From Sphingobacterium oryzagri (GTDB lineage: Bacteria > Bacteroidota > Bacteroidia > Sphingobacteriales > Sphingobacteriaceae): a stretch of DNA of 64,000 nt. Positions 61,015 to 64,000 of the stretch are shown one piece after another. Numbering within the stretch: the first letter of the stretch is position 1; every line of letters starts with the position of its first letter. The translations under genes and the position numbers were made by a program. Location: contig NZ_CP117880.1 of NCBI RefSeq assembly GCF_028736175.1, positions 2,790,001 to 2,854,000 of the forward strand, in the 5' to 3' direction. The notes beneath the pieces are model-generated. The model was given only the letters and a program-made list of their open reading frames with translations. It ran no database searches and was not told the DNA's origin.

Positions 61015-61832
61015 TTATCGGTCTAATGGCGGCGATCGTTTTCGGTGCGACTCTGCTATGCGGTAGTTGCGTATCAGAACGCAAAACAGAAAACACGAGT
61101 CACAGCGCCAGTGGGCAAGTAGCTGCAGATACCGTGCAGTACCAGGTTGCACAATATAAAGACTTTAGTCCTTACTTATCCGGTACTGAAGAGGCGGTCG
61201 ACTCGACAATATTTTCGGCCCGGTATCCTATTTTTGCCGAAGAAATCAACAATTTAGTGAAAAATGCCATTTTTGTTGACGGCGAGCAGCATGTTGAGCA
61301 AGTCTCAGAAAGCTTTCTCGCTGGTTTTAACGAATATGCCGAAGAACAGATCGACGGAGGAAATGCATCCATCAACGCCTGGTATAAACATCAAAACTGC
61401 CGGGTCGTCCTGAATGAACACGGTATTTTGACGTTGCAAAATGCGATCAATGATTACACCGGCGGCGCTCACGGCATGGAAGTCGAGCTTTGGTTTAATT
61501 TTGATTTGCAGGAAAAAAAGCTTTTGCAGCTAACGGATATTGTAGCTGACAATGCTGCGTTGTTACCTATTGCCGAGCGTTATTTTAGACAACATGAAAA
61601 TTTAGCGGATACAGCGAGCTATGGGCCGTCTTATTTTTTTGAGGAGAATAACTTTACTCTGGCTGCAAATTTTGGTCTGACCAAAGAAGGCTTATTGTTT
61701 CATTACAATCCTTACGAGATAAAATCGTATGCTGAGGGCCCCACCACGTTCGTAATCCCTTACGCCGAGTTAAAGGATACGTTGACCAGCAAAGGAAAAA
61801 AGTTGGTATCGGAGATTACAGCAGTAAACTAA
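60981..61832 (+). CDS. DUF3298 (RsiV-like) lipoprotein
   Basis: A 283-residue protein. The signal (LMAAIVFGATLLCGSC) is lipoprotein-like. The domain has YPIFAEEINNLVKNAIF, then NDYTGGAHGMEVELWFNFDL and TFVIPYAELKDTL, matching DUF3298 with an N-terminal DUF4163-like part. RsiV-like proteins bind lysozyme in Firmicutes; that is not shown here. The start at 60981 overlaps the acetyltransferase by 34 bases and keeps a basic n-region (KFSR); ATG 61026 would avoid the overlap but lacks it. Confidence 0.82.
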   Translation: MGECFFKFSRLIIGLMAAIVFGATLLCGSCVSERKTENTSHSASGQVAADTVQYQVAQYKDFSPYLSGTEEAVDSTIFSARYPIFAEEINNLVKNAIFVDGEQHVEQVSESFLAGFNEYAEEQIDGGNASINAWYKHQNCRVVLNEHGILTLQNAINDYTGGAHGMEVELWFNFDLQEKKLLQLTDIVADNAALLPIAERYFRQHENLADTASYGPSYFFEENNFTLAANFGLTKEGLLFHYNPYEIKSYAEGPTTFVIPYAELKDTLTSKGKKLVSEITAVN

Positions 61833-61849
61833 CCCGTATAATTTAGTAA

Positions 61850-63115
61850 ATGCAAGTATTTAAATTTGGAGGTGCATCGGTAAAAGATGCGGAAAGTATC
61901 AAAAATGTAGCGCACATCGTTGCGCAGTATAAAAAAGACGAACTACTGGTCGTTGTCTCCGCTATGGGAAAGACGACCGATAGGTTAATGGAAGTGACGC
62001 AAGCTTACGTAGAGCAAACGGGCGAGGCATTCCATCTCCTTGAAAACGTTAAAGAATGGCATCAAGCTATTCTTCGCGATCTTTTCCCGACGGATAAACA
62101 CCCCATCTTCGACGAGATAGCCAATTGCTTTGTCGAGGTGGAATGGATTTTAGAAGAAGACCCGCAAGATACCTACGACTATCTTTTTGATCAGATTGTT
62201 TCTACCGGCGAGCTTGTGTCATCCAAGATTCTTGCCGCCTACACGGCGCACAGCGGCATTGCCGTAAAATGGGTAGACGCACGCGATTATATCTTTACCG
62301 ACAACACGTATCGCGAAGCCGCAGTAGATTGGGAGAAAACCGAGGAGAAAATCCGTCGGGATTTACCCGCCATTCTGGATAATTTTGTTATTATTAGTCA
62401 GGGCTTTATCGGCTCTACGTCTGAAAACTTCACCACAACGTTGGGTCGCGAGGGTTCCGACTATTCGGCCGCCATTTTTGCCTCGTGTCTTAATGCAGAA
62501 GATATTACCATCTGGAAAGATGTACCCGGAGTTTTAAATGCCGATCCAAAATGGTTTGATCATACCGAACTCATTCCCGAGCTATCTTATACCGATGCGA
62601 TCGAGCTTACGTACTATGGTGCTACGGTTATCCACCCGAAAACCATCAAACCCTTGCAAAACAAAAAGATTGCCTTAAATGTCCGTTCGTTTGTCAATCC
62701 TTCCGCACCCGGAACGTTTATTCGCAGCACCAATCAAGGGTTGCCTGTGCCTTCTTTTATATTCAAGGTCAATCAGGTTTTTGTCAATATTCAACCGCGT
62801 GATTTTTCGTTTATCGTAGAAGATAATTTAAGTCATATCTTTAATCTCTTTCATCACAACCGGATCAAAATCAACATGATGCACAACAGTGCCATCAGTT
62901 TTTGTGTCAGCATAGACGATACCGGCAAAAACATTGATACACTACTGGCCGAACTTGAAAAACGCTATAAAGTATCGGTAGAAAAAGGTTTAGAGCTCAT
63001 TACTATTCGTTATTTTAATCAAGAAACGATTGATCGCGTACTAGTTAACAAACAAATCGTCAGGGAGTTAAAAGACAGTTATACCTGCCAGTTACTCGTT
63101 AAGAAATTACCCTAA
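61850..63115 (+). CDS. Aspartate kinase
   Basis: A 421-residue monofunctional aspartokinase, the first step of the aspartate family of amino acids (Lys, Thr, Met). It shows the kinase start VFKFGGASVKDAESIKNV, LVVVSAMGKTTDRLMEV, then SQGFIGSTSENFTTTLGREG SDYS (GRGGSD-type) and WKDVPGVLNADPKWFDHTEL. A C-terminal region with ACT-like repeats (about 300-421) suggests feedback control. It is probably the lysC-type copy. It stands 17 bases after the DUF3298 gene. Confidence 0.93.
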   Translation: MQVFKFGGASVKDAESIKNVAHIVAQYKKDELLVVVSAMGKTTDRLMEVTQAYVEQTGEAFHLLENVKEWHQAILRDLFPTDKHPIFDEIANCFVEVEWILEEDPQDTYDYLFDQIVSTGELVSSKILAAYTAHSGIAVKWVDARDYIFTDNTYREAAVDWEKTEEKIRRDLPAILDNFVIISQGFIGSTSENFTTTLGREGSDYSAAIFASCLNAEDITIWKDVPGVLNADPKWFDHTELIPELSYTDAIELTYYGATVIHPKTIKPLQNKKIALNVRSFVNPSAPGTFIRSTNQGLPVPSFIFKVNQVFVNIQPRDFSFIVEDNLSHIFNLFHHNRIKINMMHNSAISFCVSIDDTGKNIDTLLAELEKRYKVSVEKGLELITIRYFNQETIDRVLVNKQIVRELKDSYTCQLLVKKLP

Positions 63116-63142
63116 TACATAAAGTTAATTAACAACGATCAG

Positions 63143-64000
63143 GTGAATACGGCTATTATTTCGGAAGACGTGCAGGCATACATCATCGCGCATGAAGGCG
63201 CTGATGTAGCGACGATTGCGCTGAAGAAAAGTCCGTTTGCAAACGTTACAGCACGCGAGCTCGCCGAGCAGATCGATGGCCGACAACGTGCCAAAAGGAA
63301 AATTCCGGAGTGGACAGCAACCCCGGGCATTATTTTTCCGGAGAAACTGAATCTAGAGCAGTGCTCATCCAGTCTTACCGGCCAGTTTAAGGCCGCTTTG
63401 ATTCGCCCCAATAGCCGACTGATCGATCTTACAGGCGGTTTTGGTGTAGATAGCTATTATTTTGCGCGCCATGCCAAGCACGTAGTCCATTGCGAGCACA
63501 ATGCCAAGCTTTCGGCTATTGTTGCCCATAATTTCAACGTCTTCGGCTTCGCTCATGTCAGCTGCCACGCTGGCGACGGCACCGCACTGTTAGCACAATC
63601 TCCAGATTCCTTCGATTATATTTATACCGATCCTTCCCGCCGCGTAGCCAAGCAAAAAGTATTTCGTCTGGAAGATTGCGAACCTAATGTGATGGCGCTA
63701 CAAAACCTGTTTTTTACGAAGGCGCCTTGTATCATCACCAAATTAGCGCCCCTGTTGGATATACATTTAGCACGGCAACAGTTAAAAAACGTACGTGCAG
63801 TATATGTGATCAGTATAGACAACGATTGTAAAGAATTGTTGTTTGTACAAGACAAGGCGTATGAAGGAGAACCGAGCATCCATGCCGTGCGTATGCGAAA
63901 CGATGGCGAAACACAGCTTCTTACCTTTACTTACTCCGAGGAGCAAGAAGTGGAATCGCACTACGCGACCCCGAGCGGTTACTTGTACGATCCTGATGTC
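63143..64000 (+). CDS. THUMP-like domain class I methyltransferase, N-terminal part
   Basis: The frame is open from the aspartate-kinase end to the window edge, at least 286 residues. It starts VNTAIISEDVQAYIIAHEGA and has an N-terminal helical domain, then the SAM-binding RLIDLTGGFGVDSYYFARHA, HCEHNAKLSAIVAHNF and the catalytic-type YIYTDPSRR. This is the 'THUMP-like domain' methyltransferase family common in Bacteroidota; its substrate is probably RNA but is not proven. The likely start is GTG 63143; no ATG is present upstream in frame. The rest lies beyond the window. Confidence 0.85.
   Translation, partial: MNTAIISEDVQAYIIAHEGADVATIALKKSPFANVTARELAEQIDGRQRAKRKIPEWTATPGIIFPEKLNLEQCSSSLTGQFKAALIRPNSRLIDLTGGFGVDSYYFARHAKHVVHCEHNAKLSAIVAHNFNVFGFAHVSCHAGDGTALLAQSPDSFDYIYTDPSRRVAKQKVFRLEDCEPNVMALQNLFFTKAPCIITKLAPLLDIHLARQQLKNVRAVYVISIDNDCKELLFVQDKAYEGEPSIHAVRMRNDGETQLLTFTYSEEQEVESHYATPSGYLYDPDV

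Noticed and set aside
1-64000. CRISPR arrays, rRNA genes, retrons, or toxin-antitoxin pairs
   Set aside because: No regularly spaced repeats, rRNA segments, reverse transcriptase or recognisable toxin-antitoxin pair were seen in either strand.

Overview
The window looks like a chromosomal segment of a Bacteroidota bacterium, most likely Sphingobacteriaceae (inference from gene content). Supporting signs are perfect TAnnTTTG -7 promoter elements, few Shine-Dalgarno sequences, many SPII lipoproteins, an Oar-like TonB-dependent receptor, DUF4142, DUF4296 and DUF6010 proteins, a Bacteroidota-type tyrosine integrase and a THUMP-like methyltransferase.

Layout. 1-5.5 kb: an Old Yellow Enzyme gene cut by the window edge, divergent from an HxlR regulator across a perfect 26-bp palindrome, then an XRE regulator divergent from a dinB-dnaE translesion-polymerase operon. 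5.5-41 kb: a visibly more AT-rich accessory region ending at an integrase and a tRNA-Met(CAT) gene. It holds an orphan histidine kinase, Mn-catalase and a DUF4142 lipoprotein, an ECF sigma factor, a glycosyltransferase/glf/GH1-like cluster, many small modules pairing a regulator with a redox or lipid enzyme, an IS3-family element, and at least seven broken or truncated genes. 41-64 kb: denser chromosomal genes: HAD phosphatase, PQQ-type sugar dehydrogenase, a two-gene 5'-nucleotidase, MFS transporter, recR, LOG protein, S41 and M57 proteases, TonB receptor, MgtC-like protein, mutS2, YggS, aspartate kinase and a partial THUMP-like methyltransferase.

How genes work together. The best-supported regulatory unit is at 24.3-28.0 kb. 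Two almost identical TetR-type operators (24300-24335 and 26754-26773) bracket a small unknown gene, a membrane rhodanese, an SO_2930-like diheme cytochrome c and the tetR gene, and precede DUF6010, a four-helix His-rich membrane protein and a DUF3817 protein. This suggests one repressor controlling a membrane redox module. A second TetR (31.6-32.2 kb) has operators before itself and before a thioesterase/fabF pair. The dinB-dnaE operon has a 9-bp inverted repeat just upstream of its -7 element.

Most unusual observation: a 16-17 bp motif (TTCGTTTTTTGAGACA and close variants) occurs at least six times, always intergenic, always on the same strand, and only between 20.6 and 38.2 kb. It separates small unrelated accessory genes like cassette junctions, but no integron integrase or attC core is visible, so its nature is open.
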